A stretch of 64,000 nt of DNA from Rhodopirellula bahusiensis (GTDB taxonomy: Bacteria > Planctomycetota > Planctomycetia > Pirellulales > Pirellulaceae): assembly GCF_002727185.1 (NCBI RefSeq), contig NZ_NIZW01000009.1, positions 62,001 through 126,000 of the forward strand, read 5' to 3'. The notes below the pieces were generated by a model. It had not been told where the DNA came from. It searched no databases and worked only from the letters and a program-made list of their open reading frames with translations. The position numbers and the translations under genes are program-made. Of this stretch, positions 8,587-16,592 are shown in pieces (within the stretch, counting starts at the first letter, position 1; the number at the start of each line of letters is the position of its first letter).

Positions 8587-8937
8587 ATGGCAAAGACAGA
8601 TGCAGATCAAACCGAGCAATCTTACTTCCGCCACAACTTTCGTTGCTGGCTTGAGAAGAGCCCCAACGGGACGTTGGTGCAGCTTCGGAAATGGCTCGAA
8701 AGAGTTCACAACCAATGCAGGAAGTTTGTTGACGGAGATGATCCACCAATCGAGCAAACCAAAAAGATCCCTTCACCCCTGAGCGAGTACCTCAGCTATT
8801 GGGCAGAGCACGACGGCGAGTCGTTCTCGTACCGAGAGGCCAACATCGAGGAGGACATCATCAACCTCGAAGGATTTATCGAAGATCTCGGACCGAAGAC
8901 CAAGCTCGCCAGTTTCCCGTTGTACGAGGTCACTTGA
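8587..8937 (+). CDS. Hypothetical protein, 116 residues
   Basis: Start ATG at 8587 after a good Shine-Dalgarno (aaaggaga). The protein is polar and helical (RNFRCWLEKSPNG-like start, YLSYWAEHDGESFSYREANI in the middle) without a family I recognise. The next gene follows within about 60 bases and is probably co-transcribed. Confidence 0.65.
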   Translation: MAKTDADQTEQSYFRHNFRCWLEKSPNGTLVQLRKWLERVHNQCRKFVDGDDPPIEQTKKIPSPLSEYLSYWAEHDGESFSYREANIEEDIINLEGFIEDLGPKTKLASFPLYEVT

Positions 8938-8993
8938 TCATGGTCGCAAAAAAGTCACACACACAATCACACACTAGCAGGAAAAAAACACAG

Positions 8994-9452
8994 ATGAAAA
9001 CCAAACAATACCGACTGACCAAGGCCGAAAAGACTCTGTTGGACCGCATCCAAGAGCGGGGAAACGATGTTGTCTGCAATTTGATGGCGACGAAAATGTA
9101 TCAAGAGCAAATGAGCGTGCATCGAGGAGCAATGTGGATCGATGATGAATTCCCCGAGGCCGAAGGTCAGTGCCTGATATTCGGCAACGATTCGTTTACT
9201 TCCGATGTGCGATCCCGAAAAGAAGTTGCCCAAGTTATAGCTCGGCTTGATAGTCTTGCGATTCGAGTTTTCGGGTTTGGGCTGGGGCCAGATGGGTACA
9301 CATGGGCATTGCGGGTGGATTCTGACGACGAAGACTTACTCGACCTAATCGTCTGGGATGTCTGGTTCGACATCACTTGTGGCAAGGCGAATCCGATGAA
9401 GGATGAACTGAACGAGTACCTCGGCGAAATGGGATATGACGTGGCGGCGTAA
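8994..9452 (+). CDS. Hypothetical protein, 152 residues
   Basis: The chosen start at 8994 follows aggaaaaaaacacag; an in-frame ATG at 8940, three bases past the preceding stop, is the alternative. The N-terminus is basic, the middle has an aromatic, glycine-rich stretch (VFGFGLGPDGYTWALRVDSD) and the end is acidic. No family recognised. A long hairpin follows the stop. Confidence 0.65.
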   Translation: MKTKQYRLTKAEKTLLDRIQERGNDVVCNLMATKMYQEQMSVHRGAMWIDDEFPEAEGQCLIFGNDSFTSDVRSRKEVAQVIARLDSLAIRVFGFGLGPDGYTWALRVDSDDEDLLDLIVWDVWFDITCGKANPMKDELNEYLGEMGYDVAA

Positions 9453-9464
9453 CCAATTCCGAAG

Positions 9465-9517
9465 ACAACAGCGAGCAGCAGTGCCTTGGCCTCACGTCGA
9501 GGCACTGCTGCTGTTGT
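9465..9517 (+). terminator. Long hairpin after the 8.6-9.5 kb gene pair
   Basis: acaacagc...cagcagtgcct (9465-9486) pairs with aggcactgctgctgttgt (9500-9517), a long stem with a three-base bulge. A clear T run is missing, so termination is likely but unproven. Confidence 0.6.
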
Positions 9518-9811
9518 GACGCAAAAAGATAACGAAGCCTTTTTGCTTTATCGTCAAACGAACGTGTCATACAGTGTTTGTGAGTGAGTTAACGACGTAC
9601 CGTTGTTGGCCTCTCAACAGTATCGAATGGCATTGCTAACGCCAGTTTGACAATCAATTCCGCACCGCTGCGGAGCCCCCGAAAAGATCAATGTGGAAGT
9701 ATCTGGCTACCGGTATGCGCTGACCTCGTGCTCCGGTCGCTGTTCATCTCTACGGAGATCAGAGACGGGCTCTGTTTACGATTCAATTTCACTGCACTCA
9801 TAGGAAACAAA
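9518..9811. other. Leader region of the integrase gene
   Basis: About 290 bases without an ORF of coding character except an N-terminal extension of the integrase frame from 9647. Short hairpins (ccgcaccgctgcgg; cagagacgggctctg) are visible. Nothing else is recognised. Confidence 0.4.
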
Positions 9812-10828
9812 ATGAACAGCATCCAACTGACTTCACTTCACGAAACGCTTGATGCCTACTCAGATTTCATCACGCAGCGTTCAGCAGCCTCACCTGCATC
9901 CGCCGCCAAACGCATAAATGTCATCCGCCGATTGAAAGAGTTCCACACCGACTTGCCTCTTACCTCCTTAGGGCACGGTGAAATTCAGTCGATGGTCGAT
10001 CACTGGCGATCCCGGCCAGCCGCCAAAACGTCTGGCAAGCCAATCGCATATTCGACAGCAGCGAAACACATTTCAGAACTTCGAAGATTCTTGATATGGC
10101 TGCATGAGAATCCCGAAGCGTCGTGGTCGATACCATCAAACCTTCTTCGATTAAATACGCAACCTGTGCGGATCGACTCGGACTTTCGGAACAAGGGTCA
10201 ATCCCTTCGAAGATACAGCATTGATGAACTACGGGTCCTGTACCAACACGCTCGGGAGGATGAGCGGCTCATCTTCCTGTTTGGACTCAACTGTGGATTC
10301 GGCGCTGCTGAGATGGGACTACTGAAGGTCAAGGACTTTCACCTCAAAAGCCAGAATAGTCATCCGTTGAATGAGGAGAGGGGCTCCGTACTTATCTTGC
10401 ACCGTCCGAATACGAATCACGTTGGCGTATGGCAATTGTGGCCCGAGACAGTACACGCATTCGAGGTCTTGATGGAAAGAGAAGGTCAGATTGGCGGCCA
10501 TGTTTTCAATAGCCGAGATGGTGAATCGCTGTATCGTCAAACTTCACGAAACCCAAGTTCTGCATTTGCAAATCTTTGGCGACGTTTGACGAACAGAGTC
10601 AGCGAGCAACATCTCGAATTCCCGCTTCTGCCCATCAAGATGCTTCGAGGCACTGCGATGGAATTACTGATGCCAATTTGCCCTGGCGATGCGGTGCGTG
10701 CATACCTCGGGCACCGCCCAGACCATCGGGATCTTGTTTACGGAAAGCTCGATGGACGACTTGAAGCCGAAGCATGTCAGCTACTTCGTGAGATGCTCGA
10801 ACCAGTCTTCGTAGATCGAACCAACTGA
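9812..10828 (+). CDS. Tyrosine recombinase (integrase) of planctomycete type
   Basis: 338 residues from the ATG at 9812, preceded by taggaaa; the in-frame upstream extension from 9647 is unlikely. The N-terminal half resembles a core-binding SAM-like domain. The catalytic domain shows LNCGFGAAEMGLL near residue 158, LWPETV, KMLRGTA near 278, YLGHRPDHRDLVYGK with the expected His and the nucleophile Tyr near 308. The first catalytic Arg, normally in the GLRxSE box, is absent, and Lys replaces the usual His before LRG. I recall many planctomycete integrases with NCGF...LWPETV, so this may be a lineage feature. It probably mobilised the surrounding element. Confidence 0.85.
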   Translation: MNSIQLTSLHETLDAYSDFITQRSAASPASAAKRINVIRRLKEFHTDLPLTSLGHGEIQSMVDHWRSRPAAKTSGKPIAYSTAAKHISELRRFLIWLHENPEASWSIPSNLLRLNTQPVRIDSDFRNKGQSLRRYSIDELRVLYQHAREDERLIFLFGLNCGFGAAEMGLLKVKDFHLKSQNSHPLNEERGSVLILHRPNTNHVGVWQLWPETVHAFEVLMEREGQIGGHVFNSRDGESLYRQTSRNPSSAFANLWRRLTNRVSEQHLEFPLLPIKMLRGTAMELLMPICPGDAVRAYLGHRPDHRDLVYGKLDGRLEAEACQLLREMLEPVFVDRTN

Positions 10829-10948
10829 CCATTCTTCATCGCTCCAAGCCTTTCTCCGTCAGTGACCTACGCACTTTGTGCGATGTCGTCTCATGAACTT
10901 GTCCAGTGTGGGCAAGACAGTTTCGTTCCTGTTTCGAAAGAGAATTTT

Positions 10949-11890
10949 ATGGATACCCACAGCCGTATCAACGGCACCATTGCCCTTGGCCAACCTTCGC
11001 ACGAGAAATTGCTTGAATCGTTCGAGCGTAAGGTGCAACTAATCCGTGACCGTGTAGCTTCAGTAGCCCATGGCTATCACTCGGGATGCTACATCGTCGG
11101 CAGGCCCGGAACCTCCAAGACTTTCACCGTCAAAGAGGAACTGGATCGAATGGAAGTACCCTCGACGGTTCAGAACGCTCGTATGACGCCAATGGGGTTG
11201 TTCAATTTTATCGCCGAACATCCTGAACACGTCATCGTGCTGGATGACATCCCATCGTTGTTCAAGAACGATCAGGCGATGCAAATCCTGATGGCCGCAT
11301 TGGATGGCAAGCCCGGCCAACCACGGAGGGTCACGTACAAGTCGAAGGACCAGGACATCCACGTTCTGTTCTCGGGAGCCGTCATCGCCATCTCCAATCT
11401 TCCGCTTCGCCGTGACCCACTGGCGCAAGCTTTAGGCAGTCGTGTGGTGATGCTGGACCACGAACCCAAGGACGAAGAGATCGCTGCATTCATGCAGCAC
11501 CTCGCATCCAAGGGTGATGGAGAATTGTCGTCGGAAGAGTGTCTCGAAGTTGTCAGCTTTTTGATTGCTGAGACACGATCCTGTGACATGCGATTGGACC
11601 TTCGGCATCTGGACAAGGCATGGCAAGACTACCGCCAAGACAGGCACGGAAGAACGAAGACGCCTTGGAAGGATCTCGTGCGCACCAGCCTTCAGAAAGT
11701 TGCCTCGGAGCCAATTCTTTCGATGTCCAAACGTGATGACATCGAACTCCAAAGGCAAAAAGTCCGGGACGCAATGCGGAAATTCCCAAATGATCGGCAA
11801 GCACAGTTGGAGATCAGTGGTCTCAAACAATCGACGTTTTACAACCGTCGAAAGGAGGTGCTGGCCGAAGCCGAATTCATTGCCGCATAA
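10949..11890 (+). CDS. AAA family ATPase
   Basis: 313 residues from the ATG at 10949; GTG or ATG codons upstream in frame from 10862 are less likely. Walker A is GRPGTSKT near residue 50 and Walker B VIVLDDIP near residue 98, followed by AISNLPLRRDPL in the sensor region. The C-terminus (SGLKQSTFYNRRKEVLAEAE) looks like a small helix-turn-helix. It lies between integrase and DNA methyltransferase on the same strand. Roles in element replication or transposition, by analogy with IstB/TniB-like ATPases, are inference. Confidence 0.75.
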   Translation: MDTHSRINGTIALGQPSHEKLLESFERKVQLIRDRVASVAHGYHSGCYIVGRPGTSKTFTVKEELDRMEVPSTVQNARMTPMGLFNFIAEHPEHVIVLDDIPSLFKNDQAMQILMAALDGKPGQPRRVTYKSKDQDIHVLFSGAVIAISNLPLRRDPLAQALGSRVVMLDHEPKDEEIAAFMQHLASKGDGELSSEECLEVVSFLIAETRSCDMRLDLRHLDKAWQDYRQDRHGRTKTPWKDLVRTSLQKVASEPILSMSKRDDIELQRQKVRDAMRKFPNDRQAQLEISGLKQSTFYNRRKEVLAEAEFIAA

Positions 11891-11942
11891 GACGCCGACC
11901 GCAGAACTCTCAACTGACTTTCAAACTCAAAAGCGACCCAAA

Positions 11943-11986
11943 GGAGGGCCGACTGCTATCGGTACGCACCGATCCAGAGGCCCTCC
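11943..11986 (+). terminator. Two-tier hairpin between ATPase and methyltransferase
   Basis: The outer stem ggagggcc (11943-11950) / ggccctcc (11979-11986) encloses an inner stem atcggt-acgc-accgat (11958-11973). A short T-rich stretch (acttttc) follows. It may terminate or attenuate transcription into the methyltransferase gene. Confidence 0.65.
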
Positions 11987-12015
11987 ACTTTTCAAAAACC
12001 GAATAGGAAACACAT

Positions 12016-14025
12016 ATGAACAACAATGATCGCAACTGTATTCGCACCTATCATGCACCCGACCACCGTTGGTCGATCCACAACGGCAAAGTCGAGACTG
12101 TTTTGCCCACCTTGGGCAACTCACTCTACGACGGAGCAATATTTGATCCACCCTATGCCCTGAAATTCATGGGAAACGACTGGGACAAAGTTCTGCCGTC
12201 TACAGAAGTCTTCAAGCAGATACTCCGAGCCTGCAAACCGGGGGCGCACCTGTTGGCGTTTGGGCACCCAAAGACCTTCCATCGATTGATGCTCAGAATT
12301 GAAGAGGCCGGTTGGGAAATCCGTGACACGCTTTCATGGATTAATGGTGAGGGTTTTCCTAAGTCACACAACATCGGCAAAGCCATCACAAAGCGTATGC
12401 CCACTTCCGAGCAATCAAAAGCATGGGAGGGATTCGGGACCGCATTGAAGCCCGCATGGGAGCCGATCATTCTGGCACAGAAGCCTCGGGAGAAATCCTT
12501 TGCCGATAATGCTCTTCGGCATGGATGTGGTGGATTGGACATTGATGGTTGTCGAGTTGGGACGACTGGAGGAACGACCCGAAGCCACCAAGCAGCCTAT
12601 CCACGATTGCCTGATGATACGGAAGATCGGTCAAATTGGGGGCGATCTGGCCATAGCGTCGAGCCAATCAACAAAGGACGATGGCCAGCAAACCTTCTTC
12701 TTGACGAAGTTGCCGCCGAGATGTTGGATCAACAAAGTGGTTTCAGCCGTTCAAGAAAAGGAACGCATCGCCCAACTGCCAGCAACGTCGGCAACGGAAG
12801 GACGATGAACCCATTCAAAACTCGTGTCGAGTGCATCGAAGGTTACGACGACATGGGCGGAGCGTCACGCTTTTTCTATGTCGCTAAGGCCAAGAAAGAA
12901 CGTGAGGGTAACGAGCATCCAACGGTCAAACCGACTGATCTCTGTAGATACCTTGCCCAACTGATCCTTCCACCTGAACGAAAAACTCCTCGACGACTCC
13001 TGGTTCCTTACTCGGGGAGTGGATCGGAGATGGTCGGTGGATTGAATGCGGGCTGGGATCGTGTTGAGGGGATTGAAATGGAGGAGCGGTGGGTGAAGAC
13101 GGCCCAGCGTCGGCTGAAGTCGATGGAAGTCCAAGTTCCCAATTCCTCGGAATCTGGAAACCGGGAACGTCGTCCTGCGATCTCGATCACGGAGGCGTTG
13201 CAACCTGCTCCCAAAGTGAACTCGGTTGAGGTTGGCAATTGTTGTGAGTTGATTTCCCGTCTCCCAGACGAATCGGTGAATTTGGCCGTAACATCGCCAC
13301 CCTACGCCGATCAACGAAAGAGAATGTATCCCGGCATACCTGAAAAAGAATATCCAGATTTCACTGTCGAATGGATGGGAAAGCTTTGGAGTAAGCTTGC
13401 CGATGACGGTTCAGTGATGATCGTAATACGACCTCACCTCAAGAAAGGCGTGATCAGCGACTACGTTCTCAGGACTCGCCTGGCCCTACGAGATTATGGA
13501 TGGAAGGAATGTGAAGAACTGATCTGGTTCAAGCCTGACGGTGGCAATGCCACTGGAAGTAACCGTCGCCCTCGTCGGTCGTTTGAGCACATTCTGTGGT
13601 TCAGCAAGACGCATGATCCGTACATCGATACCAAGGCGTGTGGCAAATGGTCGGATCGAATTGGGTTTGAGGGAAAAAACCGATTTGGAATGGGGCCGAA
13701 CAAGCCGCACCACAAGGGGCATTTAACTGAGTTGAAGAGTGGGAACTCTCGTTCGGCAGATGTAATTGATGTGCCTGTGGCCAAAGTTACTAGGGGAGTG
13801 ATGCACCCTGCAATGTTCCCCATCCCGTTGGCCGAGCATTTGATCAAGACGTTCAGCCCTGAAGGCGGCACAGTCCTTGACCCGTTTGCAGGTTCGGGAA
13901 GCACCTTGTTAGCCGCCAAACAACTTGGCTGTCAGTTCTACGGCTTCGATATCATGCCGCAATTTGTGGAACTTGCTCGCAAACGTCTCAACGACAGCAA
14001 CGACGGTCCAAACCTAGCGGCCTAA
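12016..14025 (+). CDS. Tandem double DNA methyltransferase
   Basis: 669 residues from the ATG at 12016 after a good Shine-Dalgarno (aggaaac). Two complete amino-methyltransferase modules lie in series. The first has the catalytic DPPY near residue 44, the phage-type RWPANLLLDE near 230 and the SAM-binding motif YSGSGSEMVGG near 328. The second has SPPY near residue 428 and LDPFAGSGST near 620. Both belong to the N6-adenine/N4-cytosine class with the catalytic motif before the SAM motif. Two specificities in one chain could protect the element from two restriction activities. The target sites cannot be read from the sequence. A terminator follows. Confidence 0.88.
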   Translation: MNNNDRNCIRTYHAPDHRWSIHNGKVETVLPTLGNSLYDGAIFDPPYALKFMGNDWDKVLPSTEVFKQILRACKPGAHLLAFGHPKTFHRLMLRIEEAGWEIRDTLSWINGEGFPKSHNIGKAITKRMPTSEQSKAWEGFGTALKPAWEPIILAQKPREKSFADNALRHGCGGLDIDGCRVGTTGGTTRSHQAAYPRLPDDTEDRSNWGRSGHSVEPINKGRWPANLLLDEVAAEMLDQQSGFSRSRKGTHRPTASNVGNGRTMNPFKTRVECIEGYDDMGGASRFFYVAKAKKEREGNEHPTVKPTDLCRYLAQLILPPERKTPRRLLVPYSGSGSEMVGGLNAGWDRVEGIEMEERWVKTAQRRLKSMEVQVPNSSESGNRERRPAISITEALQPAPKVNSVEVGNCCELISRLPDESVNLAVTSPPYADQRKRMYPGIPEKEYPDFTVEWMGKLWSKLADDGSVMIVIRPHLKKGVISDYVLRTRLALRDYGWKECEELIWFKPDGGNATGSNRRPRRSFEHILWFSKTHDPYIDTKACGKWSDRIGFEGKNRFGMGPNKPHHKGHLTELKSGNSRSADVIDVPVAKVTRGVMHPAMFPIPLAEHLIKTFSPEGGTVLDPFAGSGSTLLAAKQLGCQFYGFDIMPQFVELARKRLNDSNDGPNLAA

Positions 14026-14048
14026 TAAGGAAAGTCCCGATGATTAAT

Positions 14049-14079
14049 AGTCCCCAGCCAAGGAAGGCTGGTGACTTTT
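14049..14079 (+). terminator. Terminator after the double methyltransferase
   Basis: agtc-c-ccagcc (14049-14059) pairs with ggctgg-t-gact (14066-14076), one mismatch, followed directly by tttt. Its position 24 bases past the stop fits an intrinsic terminator. Confidence 0.75.
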
Positions 14080-14295
14080 AACGCAGACTCCGACGTGCCA
14101 ATACAAATTTTGGATCGCAAAGCGGTTCACTGGATAAACGCCTTGCTGGGCAGGGTCTTCCAGCTATTTGCAGCATGGCTGTTGGAGAAAATGGGAACGC
14201 TGGCCTGGTTGACGTTGTTGTTGACCACGATGATTGCGACCAAAACGCAGCAATTCAACTGATCTCACGTTATCAACGGATCTTCCTTGTCGAAA

Positions 14296-15882
14296 TCAGG
14301 CAGCCAGCCGCATAAACTCCTCAAATGGAGTTATGAATCGAGCGATTTCATCAGGGTTGATCCGCAGAGAAGCCTCTGGATCAACTAAAACGGGCTTAAT
14401 AGTCTCGGATTGGGGGTGTCTTGTTAGTGATTTGAAGAAGTTGAGAAGATTAGTTCGTATAAAGGATGTTCTCTCTTTCTCCCCCTCTTCAGCTTCGCAA
14501 ATCTCAGGCAATTGGAGCATCGCCATCAGTTCGTCGCTTGCCTTCCATTTGCACGCTTTGCCTTTGCGGTATTCACCATTTTCATTGATGTAGCCCAGTC
14601 TGTACGATTCGTCTTCCCAAGCTATTAACCCCAGGCTCGACAAGTAGTCCCTAACAATTCCGAACCGCTGGCAGCAGAACGACCGATTAATATCCCCAGC
14701 CTGAAACAACGCTCGCCACATCTCTCGCCAGCGCTCAACTGGTAGCGACCCATCTCGGTTCATGTTCTCCGTGAAGAACTTGATCAACATGAGCCAGATC
14801 GCAACATCTTCCACGGTAACTTTCGTTCTCCCGCTAGTTTCCAGCAGGTGGGAATCGAGCAATGACTCAGCCACAGCACGATAGTGACCATCAATCTCAC
14901 GAAGTTCTTCCTCGACAATGTGCTTGCCGGTGATCGATTCACTAGCAATCAACCCGGATGACTGCTTGGGTCGGCTTTGCTTCGGCTCGTGTCGTTCACC
15001 AACAACAGGCAGGGATCGTAGGTCATCCACGGAAACAAGCGTCGTCTCTCGGAGGGCCGCTTCATCTTCAGGCGTCGGTATTCTCGGGAGCTTGGCCAGC
15101 ATCCCCGCCCTGTAGTCAAGCACTTCGTACTTTGACTCACCCCATTCGATAACAGGGAGGGTGCCTTTGATCTCGACATTTTCCACATCGAAATCATTTT
15201 CATTTAGAACTTGTCGCAACCACGCCTGAAGGCGGTGAAGCAGCAAGTCGTTGATGCAATCAGCACCCAGACCACATTTTTCGAGCACAAAGAATCCGTG
15301 GGCACCATTGCCGTTCGTTGAAACCTCGATGTAGAGACTTGGAAAGAAGTGTTTTTTAAGAAATTGAGCAAACGCCATCGCCCCTTCCAGAGTCCCGAAG
15401 CTTTTGCAGTCGATGTCGATCATCACCAGCGTTTCGGGATCATTGGGCCGAGAGCTTCCCGCAAAGAAAAACGTCGCTTGTGAGCTTCGGTGTGCTGCAA
15501 ATTTTGGATTTGTCATCTTCTTCAGCCACGTCCTACGTCCGAACCGCAGATCTTCGAAGAAATTCAACACATTATCGTTACTGTTGACATGAATCGGATG
15601 CGTTTTGCCGTGTTTGTCCGTAATTTGGACCCCAAAGTCGAGGCTCGATGTCCGGTTCCGCAGCCACTTGTTAATTGACCGTTCTTTCTTTGTGCCACAA
15701 AGACTGAGTTCTGCCCGATCTTTGTGACACAAAGATTCGTTTCCAATTTCCAGCTTTCCAAATTTATGATTATTTGGACCGTAAAAACGTCGTTGCGAAT
15801 CGAAATCATCAACAGAAATACTGTCAATTAACTTTGAAAACTCGTCGTAGTCTGAATAGATAGTTGTAGTTGAGTTGGGCAT
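14296..15882 (-). CDS. Primase-like replication protein (AEP-like fold)
   Basis: 528 residues if started at the ATG at 15882, which has aagga eight bases upstream; an ATG at 15897 is also in frame. Around residues 156-198 there is VMIDIDCKSFG followed by STNGNGAHGFFVL, the paired acidic residues and glycine/histidine loop typical of archaeo-eukaryotic primase-like proteins. The C-terminal part (DVAIWLMLIKFF, FGIVRDYLSSLGLI) suggests a winged helix. A small HTH gene lies just upstream, an arrangement repeated at 57.9-60.4 kb with a related pair. I infer element replication; function is not proven. Confidence 0.65.
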   Translation of the reverse strand: MPNSTTTIYSDYDEFSKLIDSISVDDFDSQRRFYGPNNHKFGKLEIGNESLCHKDRAELSLCGTKKERSINKWLRNRTSSLDFGVQITDKHGKTHPIHVNSNDNVLNFFEDLRFGRRTWLKKMTNPKFAAHRSSQATFFFAGSSRPNDPETLVMIDIDCKSFGTLEGAMAFAQFLKKHFFPSLYIEVSTNGNGAHGFFVLEKCGLGADCINDLLLHRLQAWLRQVLNENDFDVENVEIKGTLPVIEWGESKYEVLDYRAGMLAKLPRIPTPEDEAALRETTLVSVDDLRSLPVVGERHEPKQSRPKQSSGLIASESITGKHIVEEELREIDGHYRAVAESLLDSHLLETSGRTKVTVEDVAIWLMLIKFFTENMNRDGSLPVERWREMWRALFQAGDINRSFCCQRFGIVRDYLSSLGLIAWEDESYRLGYINENGEYRKGKACKWKASDELMAMLQLPEICEAEEGEKERTSFIRTNLLNFFKSLTRHPQSETIKPVLVDPEASLRINPDEIARFITPFEEFMRLAA

Positions 15883-15946
15883 GAGAGTGTCCTTCATTGC
15901 GGGCCGGTCAGTTCCATGAGTTGGCCCGTTTTTTATGCGCTGTTGA

Positions 15947-16261
15947 TTATCCAGTTTTCGGCTTATAAGTCAAATTCTTGTTCTTGCGTTGTCCAGTGAC
16001 AATCACTTTGATGGCCAGTGCTTGCTCCGGTGAAAAATATGCTCGCTTGTGTAGCTGGACTTCAGGCTTCGGAACCCGTCCGTTCGTGATCCAAGAACGT
16101 AACGTCTCGTAAGGAACACCAAGCTCGGCAGCGAGGTCTGCTATCGAACGCAATTGCAAAGCTCGTTTAACATGCTCTTGAGGCAAAGAGTTCAAGAGGA
16201 ATTCTATACCAAGCGTCTGTTCTAGCTGTCGCAATGCTCGTCGTGATTCGTCGTCATTCAT
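15947..16261 (-). CDS. Small HTH protein (MerR/excisionase-like)
   Basis: 104 residues. The second half reads LAAELGVPYETLRSWITNGR then VPKPEVQLHKRAYFSPEQAL, a helix-turn-helix with a recognition wing as in excisionase-type regulators. It precedes the primase-like gene by about 65 bases on the same strand. The 'PKP..QL.KR.Y' signature recurs in the protein at 57,938, so the two are probably related. Confidence 0.75.
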   Translation of the reverse strand: MNDDESRRALRQLEQTLGIEFLLNSLPQEHVKRALQLRSIADLAAELGVPYETLRSWITNGRVPKPEVQLHKRAYFSPEQALAIKVIVTGQRKNKNLTYKPKTG

Positions 16262-16322
16262 ATTCGCCCCTACTCTTATGTAGTAAGGTAATCATGATTT
16301 TGAGATGAGATCCACGAACTTC

Positions 16323-16351
16323 TTGACATTATTTTTCAACTCGGCTATCTT
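16323..16351 (+). promoter_or_regulatory. Sigma70-like promoter upstream of a structured leader
   Basis: TTGACA (16323-16328), a 17-base spacer and TATCTT (16346-16351). Transcription from here would begin near 16,358 and produce a leader of about 235 bases before the gene at 16,593. Confidence 0.55.
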
Positions 16352-16405
16352 CTTCACTACGACATGAATTCTGTCGCACGAAGAGTCTCAATGAGCTTAC
16401 TTGGA

Positions 16406-16587
16406 CGCATCATCTGTGTCCCCCACCTGCTCCTCTCGTGCAACATGTCGGACCAGACTTCGTGAGCGATTGCTATGCAATCGCCCGTTGATCGTCTGGT
16501 TTCACTCAGGCTCTTAAGAGCCATTCAAATCCCATTGGCGATCACGGTGCGTTGCTGCGTTGATGATGCGCCGATAAGAGCAGGTGG
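16406..16587 (+). ncRNA. Highly structured leader RNA, candidate pseudoknot covering the ribosome binding site
   Basis: Five perfect inverted repeats lie in 182 bases. A: cgcatcatc (16406-16414) with gatgatgcg (16562-16570). B: ccacctgctc (16423-16432) with gagcaggtgg (16578-16587). C: accagac (16452-16458) with gtctggt (16494-16500). D: gcgattg (16466-16472) with caatcgc (16478-16484), nested in C. E: ggctc-ttaa-gagcc (16509-16522). The order A-B-A'-B' is that of a pseudoknot. B' contains the likely Shine-Dalgarno aggtgg of the gene starting at 16,593, so pairing with B would hide it. I know no named RNA with this layout. Confidence 0.6.
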
Positions 16588-16592
16588 ATTCA

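Noticed and set aside
14071-14262. 63-codon ORF with a hydrophobic stretch and GTG start
   Set aside because: Its start lies inside the terminator hairpin of the methyltransferase gene, which leaves no independent ribosome binding site.
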